Positions 52,083-62,661 of a stretch of 64,000 nt of DNA are shown here, one piece after another (position 1 is the stretch's first letter; each line of letters opens with the position of its first letter). Location of the stretch: positions 3,633,865-3,697,864 of the forward strand of contig NZ_CP024768.1 of NCBI RefSeq assembly GCF_011395035.1, read 5' to 3'. The stretch is from Pantoea cypripedii (GTDB lineage: Bacteria; Pseudomonadota; Gammaproteobacteria; Enterobacterales; Enterobacteriaceae). Below the pieces are notes generated by a model that was not told the DNA's origin, did not search any database, and saw only the letters and a program-made list of their open reading frames with translations. Made by a program: the position numbers and the translations under genes.

Positions 52083-53491
52083 GGGTGTAACATTTTGATT
52101 AATTGTCCTAATTTCTCCACCGCCGCTTCTGCGCGCGCATCCCACGGCCAGGCGGTATTGAAGCGGAAGCAGTGGCGAAAATCTTCACTGCTGGAAAACA
52201 ACTGCCCCGGCGCGATGCTGATCCCTTCTTTTAACGCCAGATGATACAGCTGCGTGGTATTGATCCCGGCAGGTAAGGCGACCCATAAAAAGTAACCTCC
52301 TGGGGTATCGCTGATGCTGGCCTCGGCAGGCAGCACCTGCTGTAGCGCCGCGCGCGCCAGCTGTTTGCGTTTCGCCAGCGTCTGCCGCAGTCGCTTCAGA
52401 TGGCTGTCGTAGCTGCGGGTGGAGAGGAAATCCGCCAGTGCCAGCTGCATCGGTGCGCTGGTGGAAAGCGTACTCATCAGCTGGATACGCTGGACACGCT
52501 GGGCATGTCTTCCCGCCGCCACCCAGCCAATGCGAAAACCCGCCACCAGATTTTTGGAAAAGCTGCCGCAATGCAGCACGTCGCCGTTACGATCAAAGGC
52601 TTTCGCCGGTAGCGGCTTTTCGTCACCAATCCACAGTTCGCTGTACACATCATCTTCAATCAGCGCCACGCCATAGCGCTCCAGCAGCGTGACCAGCTGC
52701 TCCTTGCGCGCATGACTTAAGGTAAACCCGAGTGGATTTTGCCGGTTGGTCATCAGCCAGCAGGCTTTTACCGGCCAGCGCTGTAGCGCCTGTTCCAGCT
52801 CACCAAAATCAATCCCCTGCTCTACGTCGCTGGCGACGGCAATCGCATTCAGTTTCAGGCGCTCAATCGCCTGCAACGCGCCATAGAACGAGGGGTTCTC
52901 AATCACCACCCAGTCGCCAGGCTCGGTCACCGCCTGTAAGCTCAGGTTGAGCGCCTCCATCGCGCCGTTGGTGATCACGATATCATCCGGCGAGATGGTT
53001 ATGCCCTGCTGCGCATAGCGCTGGGCAAGGATTTTGCGCAAATCAGCGTTACCCGGCGGCAGGTTGTTGAGGGCATCGGTCGGTTTCAGGTTATGCGAGA
53101 CTTTAACCAGCGAACGCATCAGCTGACGTTGCGGAAACAGCTCAGGATCGGGAAAGGCAGAGCCAAACGGCATAATGGCCGGATCGCGCGTGGCTTGTAG
53201 CACATCAAACACGAAACTGTTGGTGTCGGTCTGCTCCGGACGGGCCACGGTTTGCGTGGGCAGACGCGGGCGCGGAGCCGCCGCACGTGGCGCGATATAG
53301 TAGCCGGACTGCGGTTTCGACAGAATCCAGCCCTGGCTTTCCAGCACTTCGTAAGCGTGCATCACCGTCATCAGGCTGAGGCCGGATTGATCGGCCTGCT
53401 GACGCAACGACGGTAGTTTTTCCCCCGGCTGCCAGATGTTGGCTTCAATTTGTTCCCGCAGTTGATCAACCAGCTGCTGATATTTCGCCAC
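52079..53491 (-). CDS. MocR-type GntR/aminotransferase fusion regulator
   Basis: 470 residues. The N-terminal GntR winged helix (ANIWQPGEKLPSLRQQ, LSLMTVMHAYEVLESQGW) is joined by a basic linker to a fold-type I aminotransferase domain with the PLP lysine in HCGSFSKNLVAGFRIGW. Such regulators sense amino-acid or vitamin B6 status through bound PLP. The target is unknown; no gene is clearly divergent next to it. Its TAG stop (52079-52081) lies in a REP element. Confidence 0.9.
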   Translation of the reverse strand: MAKYQQLVDQLREQIEANIWQPGEKLPSLRQQADQSGLSLMTVMHAYEVLESQGWILSKPQSGYYIAPRAAAPRPRLPTQTVARPEQTDTNSFVFDVLQATRDPAIMPFGSAFPDPELFPQRQLMRSLVKVSHNLKPTDALNNLPPGNADLRKILAQRYAQQGITISPDDIVITNGAMEALNLSLQAVTEPGDWVVIENPSFYGALQAIERLKLNAIAVASDVEQGIDFGELEQALQRWPVKACWLMTNRQNPLGFTLSHARKEQLVTLLERYGVALIEDDVYSELWIGDEKPLPAKAFDRNGDVLHCGSFSKNLVAGFRIGWVAAGRHAQRVQRIQLMSTLSTSAPMQLALADFLSTRSYDSHLKRLRQTLAKRKQLARAALQQVLPAEASISDTPGGYFLWVALPAGINTTQLYHLALKEGISIAPGQLFSSSEDFRHCFRFNTAWPWDARAEAAVEKLGQLIKMLHP

Positions 53492-53523
53492 CCGAATCTC
53501 CGTCGCTACATATTCATAAAAAC

Positions 53524-55614
53524 TTACTTCGCGGTTGCTTCCAGTTCCGCTGCCGGGGTAACAAACTCGGGTAGTTCGCCAATGCGTTCTGGTGGTACCG
53601 GCTTGCCCAACAGATATCCCTGCAGCGTATTACAACCCAATCCGGTCAGAAACGCCTGTTGTCCCTCGGTTTCTACCCCTTCGGCCACCACTTTCAAATC
53701 CAGCGATTGCGCCAGCGCCACGATCGCCGAGACGATGGTAGCATCTTCTGATTTTGCCTGTAGCTCATTAACGAAGGCGCGGTCGATTTTCAGTTCACTG
53801 GCCGGTAACCGCTTGAGATATAACAGGCTGGAGTAACCGGTGCCGAAATCATCAATCGAGGCTTTCACCCCCATGTTGGTCAGCTCAGTCAGGATACGGA
53901 CGCTCTCCTCGGGGTCGCGCATCGCGGTGGTTTCGGTCACCTCCAGCGTGAGTAACTCGGCCGGAATCTGATGCTGCGACAACGCCAGCGTGACGGTTTC
54001 GACCAGATTGCTTTGTTCAAACTGCAACGCCGACAGGTTTACCGCCACTGACCAGTGCGGATGGCCCTGCAAATGCCAGGTGTGCAGCTGGCGGCAGGCT
54101 TCATTGATCACCCAGTTACCGATATTGATGATCATCCCGGTCTTCTCCGCCATCGGCAGGAATTTGTCCGGTGACAGTAATCCGCGCGTTGGGTGCTGCC
54201 AGCGCAGCAATGCCTCAAAACCAATGATTGGCCCGCTCGGTGCGCAATATTTAGGTTGATAGAACAGCCGCAGCTCGTTGTTATCCATCGCCTGCCACAG
54301 GTCGTTGTTCAGCTGCAGCTGGCTCTGCGCCAGGGTATTCATCGAGGGCTGGAAGAAGTTGTAGCCGTTGCGCCCGTTGTTTTTGGTGTGATACATCGCG
54401 GCATCCGCGTTAAACATCAGCTCGCGCTCGTCAACACCATCACCGGGATACACGGCAATGCCGATGCTCAGCGACACCATTAACTCATAACGTGAGATGC
54501 TGAACGGCTTCTCAATCGCCTTCACCAGCGCATCCGCCGCCGCGGCTGCATCGTTAGGATCATCGATTTCAATCAGCAACACGAACTCATCACCGCCCAT
54601 ACGCGCCAGCGTGTAATGTCCCTTCATCTGCCCGGTCATGCGTTCGGTCACGGCAATCAGCAGATTGTCCCCGACATGGTGGCCAAAGGCATCGTTAACC
54701 GCTTTGAAACCATCGAGATCCATAAACATCAGCGCGAAATGCGAGTGTTCGCGGTCCGCTTTGTTAATGGCCTGGTCGAGGCGATCTTCCAGCAAAATAC
54801 GGTTCGGCAAACGTGTCAGATTATCGTGCAATGCCAGCTGAGCCAGTTCGCGGTTGGCCTCAGCCAGTGAACGCGCGAGGATGGAGGTACGCGCCTGCAT
54901 ACGCGCATCCAGCATGGATACCAGCAAGGTAATGCCGAGGATTGATAGCGTCACCACGGTCACCAGCATCGCCAGCCAGTTGCTGTTGACGCCCATATGC
55001 GTCGCGTGGCTTTGCATGGGAAAATCTGCCGCCACCATACCGGTGTAGTGCATGCCCGCGATGGCGCAGCCCATCACTACCGAGGCCCCAAGACGCAGCA
55101 GAGTGACGCGGCCAGTCCCTTCACGCAGGTTGAACGCCAGCCACAACGCTGCGCCAGAGGCGACCAGCGCGATGACCACTGACGCGGCAACCCAATACCA
55201 GTTCCAGACAATGCCTGGCGCAAACATTAACGCGGCCATGCCGGTGTAGTGCATCGCCACCACGCCACTGCCGAGCACCACCGCTCCGCCGCACAGGCGC
55301 GGCCAGGGCAGGTCCCCCGAACAAACCAGCCACAGGGCAAAGATCGACGCCAGTACGGCAATCACCATCGACGTGGCCGTCAGCAGAGGGTTATAGCTCA
55401 TCACCATATCAAGGCTCATCGACAGCATGCCGATGAAGTGCATCGCCCAGATGCCAATGCCCATAGCGAAGCCACCGCCAAGCAGCCACACCAGCGCCGC
55501 CTTGCCGGTGGAGGTGGCCACCCGTCCCGCCATATCCAGCGCAGTAAATGAGGCCAGCATCGCCACCAGAACGGAGACGATCACGGTAAACCAATCATAC
55601 GAAGTCACTAACAT
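53524..55614 (-). CDS. MHYT-GGDEF-EAL c-di-GMP protein, copy 1
   Basis: 696 residues from the ATG at 55614 (MLVTSYDWF), with GGGA seven bases upstream; the frame extends six codons to a TTG. Seven membrane helices carry the MHYT motifs (AMHFIGML, AMHYTGMA, GMHYTGMV), thought to bind copper and sense O2, CO or NO. GGDEF is RMGGDEFVLLI and EAL is FEALLRWQHP with DDFGTGYSSL, all intact. Tandem with a paralogue at 55772-57871. Confidence 0.93.
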   Translation of the reverse strand: MLVTSYDWFTVIVSVLVAMLASFTALDMAGRVATSTGKAALVWLLGGGFAMGIGIWAMHFIGMLSMSLDMVMSYNPLLTATSMVIAVLASIFALWLVCSGDLPWPRLCGGAVVLGSGVVAMHYTGMAALMFAPGIVWNWYWVAASVVIALVASGAALWLAFNLREGTGRVTLLRLGASVVMGCAIAGMHYTGMVAADFPMQSHATHMGVNSNWLAMLVTVVTLSILGITLLVSMLDARMQARTSILARSLAEANRELAQLALHDNLTRLPNRILLEDRLDQAINKADREHSHFALMFMDLDGFKAVNDAFGHHVGDNLLIAVTERMTGQMKGHYTLARMGGDEFVLLIEIDDPNDAAAAADALVKAIEKPFSISRYELMVSLSIGIAVYPGDGVDERELMFNADAAMYHTKNNGRNGYNFFQPSMNTLAQSQLQLNNDLWQAMDNNELRLFYQPKYCAPSGPIIGFEALLRWQHPTRGLLSPDKFLPMAEKTGMIINIGNWVINEACRQLHTWHLQGHPHWSVAVNLSALQFEQSNLVETVTLALSQHQIPAELLTLEVTETTAMRDPEESVRILTELTNMGVKASIDDFGTGYSSLLYLKRLPASELKIDRAFVNELQAKSEDATIVSAIVALAQSLDLKVVAEGVETEGQQAFLTGLGCNTLQGYLLGKPVPPERIGELPEFVTPAAELEATAK

Positions 55615-55771
55615 AGTGAGTTCCCAATGCAAAGCCGGGTTAGCAGCTGTGGTGTTGTTAACAAAAAGTAAAATACATAAATATTATTGTATAGTTTATC
55701 GGCAGTCGAGCTGCCGTGTAAGGAGTCTTTGAACGATGAAAGATTGCGATTCAGAAAATTAAAAATACTCG

Positions 55772-57871
55772 TCAGGCACCCGCCAGCGGTGCGATGTTTT
55801 CGGGGATGGCCAGTGGCGCAGCTGCCGCCACGGTGAATTCACTGATGCGTTCTGCCGGTGTGGGTTTACCCAGTAAATAACCTTGCAACATATCAAAACC
55901 CAGCCCGGTCAATAAGCGTTGCTGTTCTTCCGTTTCCACACCTTCAGCCACCATACGCAGATTCAGGCTCTGCGCCAGGGTGATCATCGCGCTGACCACC
56001 GTGGCATCTTCACTGTCGGCGCGCAGGCTGTTGATGAAACTACGATCAATCTTCAGCTCAGTCGCCTCCAGATGTTTCAGATGCAGCAAGTTAGCATAAC
56101 CGATACCAAAATTATCAATCGCGACCCGGACACCCAACTGATGCAGCTCCGCGATGCGTTGCTGGCTAAACTGTGGATCGCGCATGGCAATGGTTTCCGT
56201 GATTTCCAGCATCAGCATGCCTTCCGGCAAGCCATGCCGTTGCAGAATCTCCCTCAGGCTGTCGATCAGATCGCGCTGATGAAATTGCAACGCCGAGAGG
56301 TTAACCGAGACGCTCCAGCTGCTGTTCCCTTCATCATGCCACTGCCGCAACTGGCGACAGGCTTCGTTAATCACCCAATTACCCAGCGCGATAATCTGCC
56401 CGGTTTTCTCGGCACGCGGCAGAAACATATCTGGCATCAGCAATCCACGGCGCGGATGTTGCCAGCGCAACAACGCTTCAAAGCCCATCAACAAGGTGCC
56501 GCCCGCGCGGAACTTCGGTTGATAGAACAGGCGCATTTCCTGATGCTCCAGCGCACTCCACAAATCATTGGCCAGTGCCAGCTGATATTGCGCCACCGCA
56601 CTCATGGCCGGTTCGTACAGGCACCAGCCGTTACGTCCGCTATGTTTGGTGTGATACATCGCCGAATCGGCGTTGAACATCATCTCCTGCTTACTGCGGC
56701 CATGCAGAGGGAAGATGACGATGCCCACGCTGAGCGAGACGCGCAGCGAGTAACGTTCCAGTTCGAACGGGGCGTCAACGGTGTTTACCAGCCGCTGTGC
56801 CTGCGCGGCAGCCTGCAGGCCATCGCAGCCCGGGCTTAACAGCACGAATTCATCGCCGCCCAGACGCGCCAGCATGGCATCTTTGCGCAGTTGGTTGCGC
56901 AGGCGCGTGGCAACAGCGATAAGTAAGCGGTCACCAACGTGATGTCCCCAGGTATCGTTGACCGCCTTAAAGCCGTCGAGATCCATAAACATCAACGCGA
57001 AAGTTTCATCGTTGAGGGTCGCGTGCTTCACGGCGGCATCGAGTTGCTGCTCCAGCAGCACCCGGTTCGGTAAGGTGGTGAGCGTATCGTGCATCGCTAA
57101 CTGATGCAGCTCGTTGTTGGCGCTTTTTAATTTGGCCGCCAGACGCGCGGCACGCAGCTGGGCATCCAGCATCGAAATCAACAAAGTGACGCCAAGAATA
57201 CTGAGCGTAATGATGGTGACCCACACCGCCAGCCCCTGATCGCTTACGCCATGTTCCATCATGCTGCTGGTATTGTTGAACCGGGCGGCGGCCATACCGA
57301 CATAGTGCATGCCGGCAATGGCGATGCCCATCACCAGGGCAGAATACGCGCGCATGACAAGCAGGCCATCCCCCTGACGCAAGTGAAACGCCAGCCACAG
57401 CGCGACACCCGCCGCGCTGAAGGCAATCAGCACCGACAGGGTGACCAGTTCCATATTCCATTGAATGGCGGGTTCAATCATCAGCGAGTACATACCGAGA
57501 TAGTGCATCGCCACCACCCCAAAGCCGAGAATCAGGGTGCCGCGCACCAGACGACGAAACGTCAGATGGCTGCCACGCACCACCTGCACGAAAGAGAGAA
57601 TGGAGGTCAATATGGCCACTGCCAGTGACAGCGCGGTGAGCGTCACATCGTAGCGCATCGTCATCGGCAGCATCATCGCCAGCATGCCAATAAAGTGCAT
57701 GGCCCAAACGCCAATGCCCATCGCGGTTCCACCCGCGACCAGCCACACACGGGCCAGCCAGCCGCGCGATACGGCGACACGTCCGGCGGTATCCAGCGCC
57801 GTAAATGAGGCGATAAAAGCGACGATTAAGGAAACCGTCACCAGAACGCTATCCCAGGTAACCAGCAACAT
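55772..57871 (-). CDS. MHYT-GGDEF-EAL c-di-GMP protein, copy 2
   Basis: 699 residues, colinear with copy 1. MHYT motifs (AMHFIGML, AMHYLGMY, GMHYVGMA), GGDEF RLGGDEFVLLS and EAL FEALLRWQHP are present. In the EAL domain the usual DDFGTG is DNFGIG in copy 2 (IDNFGIGYANL), a change at a metal-binding Asp that may impair hydrolysis. GGAG lies five bases from the ATG. The 157-base gap before copy 1 suggests separate promoters. Confidence 0.92.
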   Translation of the reverse strand: MLLVTWDSVLVTVSLIVAFIASFTALDTAGRVAVSRGWLARVWLVAGGTAMGIGVWAMHFIGMLAMMLPMTMRYDVTLTALSLAVAILTSILSFVQVVRGSHLTFRRLVRGTLILGFGVVAMHYLGMYSLMIEPAIQWNMELVTLSVLIAFSAAGVALWLAFHLRQGDGLLVMRAYSALVMGIAIAGMHYVGMAAARFNNTSSMMEHGVSDQGLAVWVTIITLSILGVTLLISMLDAQLRAARLAAKLKSANNELHQLAMHDTLTTLPNRVLLEQQLDAAVKHATLNDETFALMFMDLDGFKAVNDTWGHHVGDRLLIAVATRLRNQLRKDAMLARLGGDEFVLLSPGCDGLQAAAQAQRLVNTVDAPFELERYSLRVSLSVGIVIFPLHGRSKQEMMFNADSAMYHTKHSGRNGWCLYEPAMSAVAQYQLALANDLWSALEHQEMRLFYQPKFRAGGTLLMGFEALLRWQHPRRGLLMPDMFLPRAEKTGQIIALGNWVINEACRQLRQWHDEGNSSWSVSVNLSALQFHQRDLIDSLREILQRHGLPEGMLMLEITETIAMRDPQFSQQRIAELHQLGVRVAIDNFGIGYANLLHLKHLEATELKIDRSFINSLRADSEDATVVSAMITLAQSLNLRMVAEGVETEEQQRLLTGLGFDMLQGYLLGKPTPAERISEFTVAAAAPLAIPENIAPLAGA

Positions 57872-58402
57872 GAGCGCTCCCCACTAACCCGCTAGCGAGC
57901 AGGTGCTGAATCGTCGAATCGGAACAAGGATTAAAAAGCATGCATAAAAGGTCTGTTATCTCTTCAAAAGCGATTCAGCCGTGACTCGTGCCAGCCAGAC
58001 TGGCGACTAACACACCAGGATTTTTATTCGCTAAGTGGAGAATCGTTATTATGTCTGATTAATGTATGAACATAACACTGAACCCTGCGCCGCGGTAGTA
58101 GCTGGAATAACTCCGCGTTTAGTTTTTTTAACCTGCCTACATCCCTTGCTATCACTGAATTATCGGCTATCAGGGCAAATTGATTAGGGAAAAATTATTG
58201 GTGGACCTGACAGGCTTCGCTTTGCTGAACTATAGTAAAGAAAACTGATATAAATCATTTCCCTGTCTTATAAGAACTTTCTTAGCCGACAGGGGTTTTT
58301 ACTGTGCAGCCAAATCTGGCTCCTTGTTATTTTTCGGTTGATTTCATAAATGCATCATCAGGTGAAAAAGCACTGACCCTGGATAATCAGTAAGGAATGA
58401 TT
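57872..58402. other. Intergenic region upstream of the pilus operon
   Basis: About 530 bases between the divergent MHYT gene and the first pilin gene. It becomes AT-rich toward the pilin and must carry its promoter and any control sites. I see no gene, REP copy or invertible repeat in it. Confidence 0.5.
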
Positions 58403-58972
58403 ATGAAACTCAAGCTTTTTCTTTTGGCTGCCAGCCTGAGCGTCTCACTTCCGTACTCTGTTGTTTTCGCTGCGACCACAACGGGAACCATCAATGCCAC
58501 ATTAACCCTGACCACCGGCTGTCTGGTGAACGGTCAGTCGGCCACTACCGGGGTTAATTTTGGTACGTTAAACTTCGGTAGCAGTGCTGCGACCTTTGAT
58601 ACGCTGAATGCCACTCTGGTGGGGGCTTCCGGTAACGGGATCTACGTCCGCTGCACCACCGGCCAGACTTTCAACGTGCAGGTCACCAGCAGTAACGCCG
58701 CGCCAGCAACCATTTACGGCACCGTCAGCGGGCAACCGCGTTACCTGATTCTCGGCTCCAACAACACGCAGGGCATCGCTTACACCCTTTACAGCGATGC
58801 CGCCTTCACCACGGCCATCGCCAATAACACCAATATCGCGCCCAGCGGCACCACTGACCCGACCCTGGGTACCAACTACGCCATTTATGGTCGTGTGGTC
58901 GGTGGCGGCTTCAACCCATTGATTCCGGCGGGTACTTACACCGATACCATTAACGTTGCGGTTAATTACTAA
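58403..58972 (+). CDS. Spore-coat-U-type pilin, Csu-like major subunit
   Basis: 189 residues from the ATG at 58403, with AAGGA six bases upstream. Sec signal (LFLLAASLSVSLPYSVVFAA). The SCPU fold has an N-terminal donor strand (TGTINATLTLTTGCLVNG), a Cys pair (GCLVNG, VRCTTG) and the C-terminal AGTYTDTINVAVNY. It is the first gene of the archaic chaperone-usher operon and probably the rod subunit. Exported to the periplasm and assembled on the surface. Confidence 0.88.
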   Translation: MKLKLFLLAASLSVSLPYSVVFAATTTGTINATLTLTTGCLVNGQSATTGVNFGTLNFGSSAATFDTLNATLVGASGNGIYVRCTTGQTFNVQVTSSNAAPATIYGTVSGQPRYLILGSNNTQGIAYTLYSDAAFTTAIANNTNIAPSGTTDPTLGTNYAIYGRVVGGGFNPLIPAGTYTDTINVAVNY

Positions 58973-58995
58973 GGCGCGCGTTTCGGTTAAATCGG

Positions 58996-59511
58996 GTGAG
59001 AGTGACAAATGGGTGGGCGCGTATTTCTGGCGGCCTGACCCTGCTGATAGGGAGTGTCAATGTCTGGGGGTTGCCCACCGCAACCTTCCAGGTCTCTGCC
59101 TCAGTAGTGGCTGGCTGCGTGGTCTCCGGTTCCAATCCCGGTGTGTTTGGCACGCTTGATTTTGGCACCCAGTCCGGTGTCGCCAGCAGCAGTGTCAGCG
59201 CCAGTTTTGTCCAGAGTTCCTCCATTAGCCTCGCCTGCACGCCAGGCACCACCGTCAGCATGTCGATCAACGGCGGCAGCAACTACACCACCACCCGCAA
59301 CCTGAAACTGGCCAGCTTCACCAATACCGTAGCCTACAGCCTGTACAGCAACGCCAGCCACACCGCCGCGATTGGGGTGAATTCGCCCATCACGCTCAGC
59401 TACAGCAACGCCAACAACATCACGCTGCCGATTTATGGCTTGTTGCAGCTGCCCGGCCCAACACGCGCCGGAGTTTATACCGATACCTTAACCGTCACCC
59501 TGAGTTGGTGA
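58996..59511 (+). CDS. Spore-coat-U-type pilin, minor subunit
   Basis: 171 residues from a GTG at 58996 (a second GTG lies two codons later). Signal-like helix (LTLLIGSVNVWG), then an SCPU domain with TFQVSASVVAGCVVSG, LACTPGTTV and AGVYTDTLTVTLSW. Second pilin of the operon. Confidence 0.82.
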   Translation: MRVTNGWARISGGLTLLIGSVNVWGLPTATFQVSASVVAGCVVSGSNPGVFGTLDFGTQSGVASSSVSASFVQSSSISLACTPGTTVSMSINGGSNYTTTRNLKLASFTNTVAYSLYSNASHTAAIGVNSPITLSYSNANNITLPIYGLLQLPGPTRAGVYTDTLTVTLSW

Positions 59512-59536
59512 GGGAATAACGAAGAAGGAATGACAG

Positions 59537-60226
59537 ATGAAAAACCTGCTGCTGGTCTCGCTGTTCACGTTCAGTGCCGTCGGCCATGCCGCCAACTCGC
59601 TGATGATCTGGCCGATTGATCCCACCATCAATCCCGACGATAAAGCCAGCGAGCTGTGGCTGGAAAACCGCGGCAACGCCACCACGCTGATGCAGGTGAG
59701 GATTTTCGCCTGGCAGCAGGTCAACCAGCGGGAGCAATATCAGACGCAGCAGCAGATTCTCGCCAGCCCGCCGCTGGTGCGCATTGAACCAGGGCAGAAG
59801 CAGCTGGTGCGCTTAATTAAGCAAGTCCCGCCGGATGCGGGCAAGGAGATGGCCTACCGCGTGGTGCTGGATGAGATCCCCACCCCACGCACCCCAGGTG
59901 CCAATCAGGCCGGATTGACCTTTCAGATGCGCTACTCCGTGCCGCTGTTTGTCTATGGCAGTGGCTTAACGGCCGACAGCGCCAAACCCCATCTCAGCTG
60001 GCAGGTTGAAAACAGCGAGGGCAGACGCTGGCTGATGCTGACCAATAATGGCGACGGTCATGCGCGCCTGAGTAATGTTACCATCGGCGGACGCCCCATC
60101 GGCAATGGTCTGTTTGGTTACGTGCTGGCAAACAGCAGCAACCGCTGGCTGCTAAGTCGCGACGTCAGTGGAGACCTGAAGGCCGAAATGAATAAAGGCC
60201 ACTGGCAGAGCGCAGCTGTGCGTTGA
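59537..60226 (+). CDS. Csu-type pilus assembly chaperone
   Basis: 229 residues with a short signal (LLLVSLFTFSAVGHA). The two-domain periplasmic chaperone has WLENRGNATTLMQVRIFAW (start of the first domain), the PPLVRIEPGQKQLVRL motif and the F1-G1-type AYRVVLDEIP. It caps pilins and hands them to the usher. AAGGAATG-type ribosome site. Confidence 0.88.
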   Translation: MKNLLLVSLFTFSAVGHAANSLMIWPIDPTINPDDKASELWLENRGNATTLMQVRIFAWQQVNQREQYQTQQQILASPPLVRIEPGQKQLVRLIKQVPPDAGKEMAYRVVLDEIPTPRTPGANQAGLTFQMRYSVPLFVYGSGLTADSAKPHLSWQVENSEGRRWLMLTNNGDGHARLSNVTIGGRPIGNGLFGYVLANSSNRWLLSRDVSGDLKAEMNKGHWQSAAVR

Positions 60227-62661
60227 TGCGCCTTTCGCCCCATCCCTGCGCGCTGGCCGTAACCAGCGTCATATGTTGTTTACCGCTGATCAGTAGCGCC
60301 GAGACTTTCTCCGAGCTACCGCCTCCCCCTGCGTTGCAAAACAATGCCGCAGGGCAGCAATACATGCTGGAACTGGTCATCAATCAGGGTGAGCAGGGCA
60401 ATATCGTGCCGGTCGAACAGAAGAACGGCGATTTCTGGCTGCGACGCGGCGATCTGGAACGTGCCGGTATCCCCGCAGATAAGTTGCAGGGGCAGCAGAT
60501 TAACGTGAATCAGTTAAGCGGCGTCAAGGTGAACTATGACAATCAACGTCAGCGCCTGCTGCTGACCGTTCCCCCCGACTGGTTGCCGGGCCAGGTGATT
60601 GGCCAGGCGCACAATGGCCCACGCTACCCCGGCCGCGCCAGCACCGGTGCGCTGCTGAACTATGACTTCTACGCCACCCGCACCGATCATACCGGCTCGC
60701 GCCTCGCCACCTGGAATGAGCTGCGCGTGTTCGGTGCCGCCGGACAGTTCTCCAGCAACGGCGTATGGCAGCAGCAACTGGAGGGCGATGCTCCCCAGCA
60801 GCAGAATGGCTATATCCGTTACGATACCTGGTGGAGCAATGAGGACGAGAACGCGGTACTAAGCTGGCGCGCCGGGGATCTGGTCACCGATGCGCTTTCC
60901 TGGACCAACAGCGTGCGCCTTGGCGGGTTGCAGATTGGCCGTGATTTCAGCATTCGTCCTGACCTGATCACCTATCCGCTGCCGCAGTTTTCCGGCCAGG
61001 CGGCCGTGCCTTCCACGGTGGATTTGTTTATTAACGGCTATCGTTCCAGCCAGGCCAATGTGCAGCCCGGTCCGTGGTCACTGACTAACGTCCCTTTCGT
61101 CAATGGTGCGGGTGATGCGGTTATCACCACCACCGATGCGGTCGGTCGCCAGATCACCACCACCCTGCCCTTTTACGTTTCCAGCAGCCTGCTGAAGCAA
61201 GGTTTGTCTGACTACTCCTTCTCGGCTGGGGCCATGCGTGAAAACTACGGCATCAGGAACTTCGACTATGGCGCAGCCGCCGCCAGCGGCTCGTATCGCT
61301 ACGGGGTGACCAACTGGCTGACGCTGGAAACCCACGCCGAAGGCAGCGATGACGTGGCGATGGGCGGTGCGGGTGGCATGCTCAAACTCGGCAGCTGGGG
61401 CGTGCTCAACGGTGCGCTGGCGCAGAGCCAGATGAGCGGAAAACCGGGCACGCAATACAGCTGGGGTTATCAGTACAACAACAGCTGGCTGAGCCTCGGC
61501 ACGCAGCATACGTTACGCACGGCGGATTTTGGCAATCTGGCACTGGTGGGCAATCGCAGCGACTCGGACGATACCTCATACTCGCTGGCACGCCGCAGTG
61601 CGCAGTACACCGCCAGTGTCTCGATGAATCAATACGGCAGCCTCGGACTGGCGTATCTCGATATCAACAGCGGCGATGGCGAACGCACCAGGCTGTGGAA
61701 CCTGTCGTGGAGTAAAAACATTTGGGGCAACAGCAGCCTGTATATCTCCGCCAGCCGTGACCAGCAGCAGGGGGAATGGAGCGGCGCGATTTCGCTGGTG
61801 ATCCCGTTCGGCGAACAGGGCAGCGCCTCGGTCAGCATGGAACGCGATCAGCAGGGAGAAAACAACCAGCGGGTGTATCTGTCGCGCGCCATGCCCAGTG
61901 ACGGCGGCTACTCGTGGGATGCCTCCTGGGCCAATCAGGGCGGCAACAGCGGCGATTATCGTCAGGGCAGCCTGCGCTACCGCAACAATAAAGTGGATAC
62001 CTCGGCGGGCTTTTATGGCGACGACGATAACACCACCCAGTGGGCCGATTTCAGTGGTGCGCTGGTGTTGATGGATAACCGTCTGTTCGTTGCCAACCAG
62101 ATCAACGACGCCTTTGTGCTGGTGAAAACCAATTATCCCGACGTCAACATCCGCTATGAAAACCAGTCGATGGGGCGTACCGATGACGAGGGCTATCTGC
62201 TGGTGCCCTCAATCAGTAGCTATTACGCAGCGAAATACGATATCGACACGCTGGACCTGCCCGCCGATATGACCTCACCGCGTGTTGAGCAGCGTTTTGC
62301 GGTGAAACGCCAGAGCGGCTATCTGTTGAATTTCCCGGTGGAAAAACTGCGCTCAGCCAGCGTGATTCTGCATGACAGCAACGGTCAGCCGCTGCCCGTC
62401 TCCAGCCAGGTCCTGCGCGCCGGGCAGGCAACCGAGTATGTCGGCTGGGACGGCATCACCTGGATGGAAAACCTCGACGCCAGTAACCCGATTCAGGTCA
62501 CCACGCCAGATGGCCGCACCTGTCGCACCGAACTCAATATTGCCAACGGCCAGCCACAGGCGCTGAAGACCTATGGCCCGCTCACCTGCGCGTTACCCCC
62601 GCCGCCACCCGGTGCCGCGCAGCCGAATACGGAAAACTCAACTTCAGGCATCACTCCATGA
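60223..62661 (+). CDS. Csu-type outer-membrane usher
   Basis: 812 residues with a signal and an N-terminal periplasmic domain (YMLELVINQGEQGNIVPVEQ), a 24-strand barrel with a plug (VDLFINGYRSSQANVQPGPW) and C-terminal domains ending CRTELNIANG...LTCALPPPPPG. It overlaps the chaperone stop by four bases and the adhesin start by four. Secretes and polymerises subunits at the outer membrane. Confidence 0.9.
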   Translation: MMRLSPHPCALAVTSVICCLPLISSAETFSELPPPPALQNNAAGQQYMLELVINQGEQGNIVPVEQKNGDFWLRRGDLERAGIPADKLQGQQINVNQLSGVKVNYDNQRQRLLLTVPPDWLPGQVIGQAHNGPRYPGRASTGALLNYDFYATRTDHTGSRLATWNELRVFGAAGQFSSNGVWQQQLEGDAPQQQNGYIRYDTWWSNEDENAVLSWRAGDLVTDALSWTNSVRLGGLQIGRDFSIRPDLITYPLPQFSGQAAVPSTVDLFINGYRSSQANVQPGPWSLTNVPFVNGAGDAVITTTDAVGRQITTTLPFYVSSSLLKQGLSDYSFSAGAMRENYGIRNFDYGAAAASGSYRYGVTNWLTLETHAEGSDDVAMGGAGGMLKLGSWGVLNGALAQSQMSGKPGTQYSWGYQYNNSWLSLGTQHTLRTADFGNLALVGNRSDSDDTSYSLARRSAQYTASVSMNQYGSLGLAYLDINSGDGERTRLWNLSWSKNIWGNSSLYISASRDQQQGEWSGAISLVIPFGEQGSASVSMERDQQGENNQRVYLSRAMPSDGGYSWDASWANQGGNSGDYRQGSLRYRNNKVDTSAGFYGDDDNTTQWADFSGALVLMDNRLFVANQINDAFVLVKTNYPDVNIRYENQSMGRTDDEGYLLVPSISSYYAAKYDIDTLDLPADMTSPRVEQRFAVKRQSGYLLNFPVEKLRSASVILHDSNGQPLPVSSQVLRAGQATEYVGWDGITWMENLDASNPIQVTTPDGRTCRTELNIANGQPQALKTYGPLTCALPPPPPGAAQPNTENSTSGITP

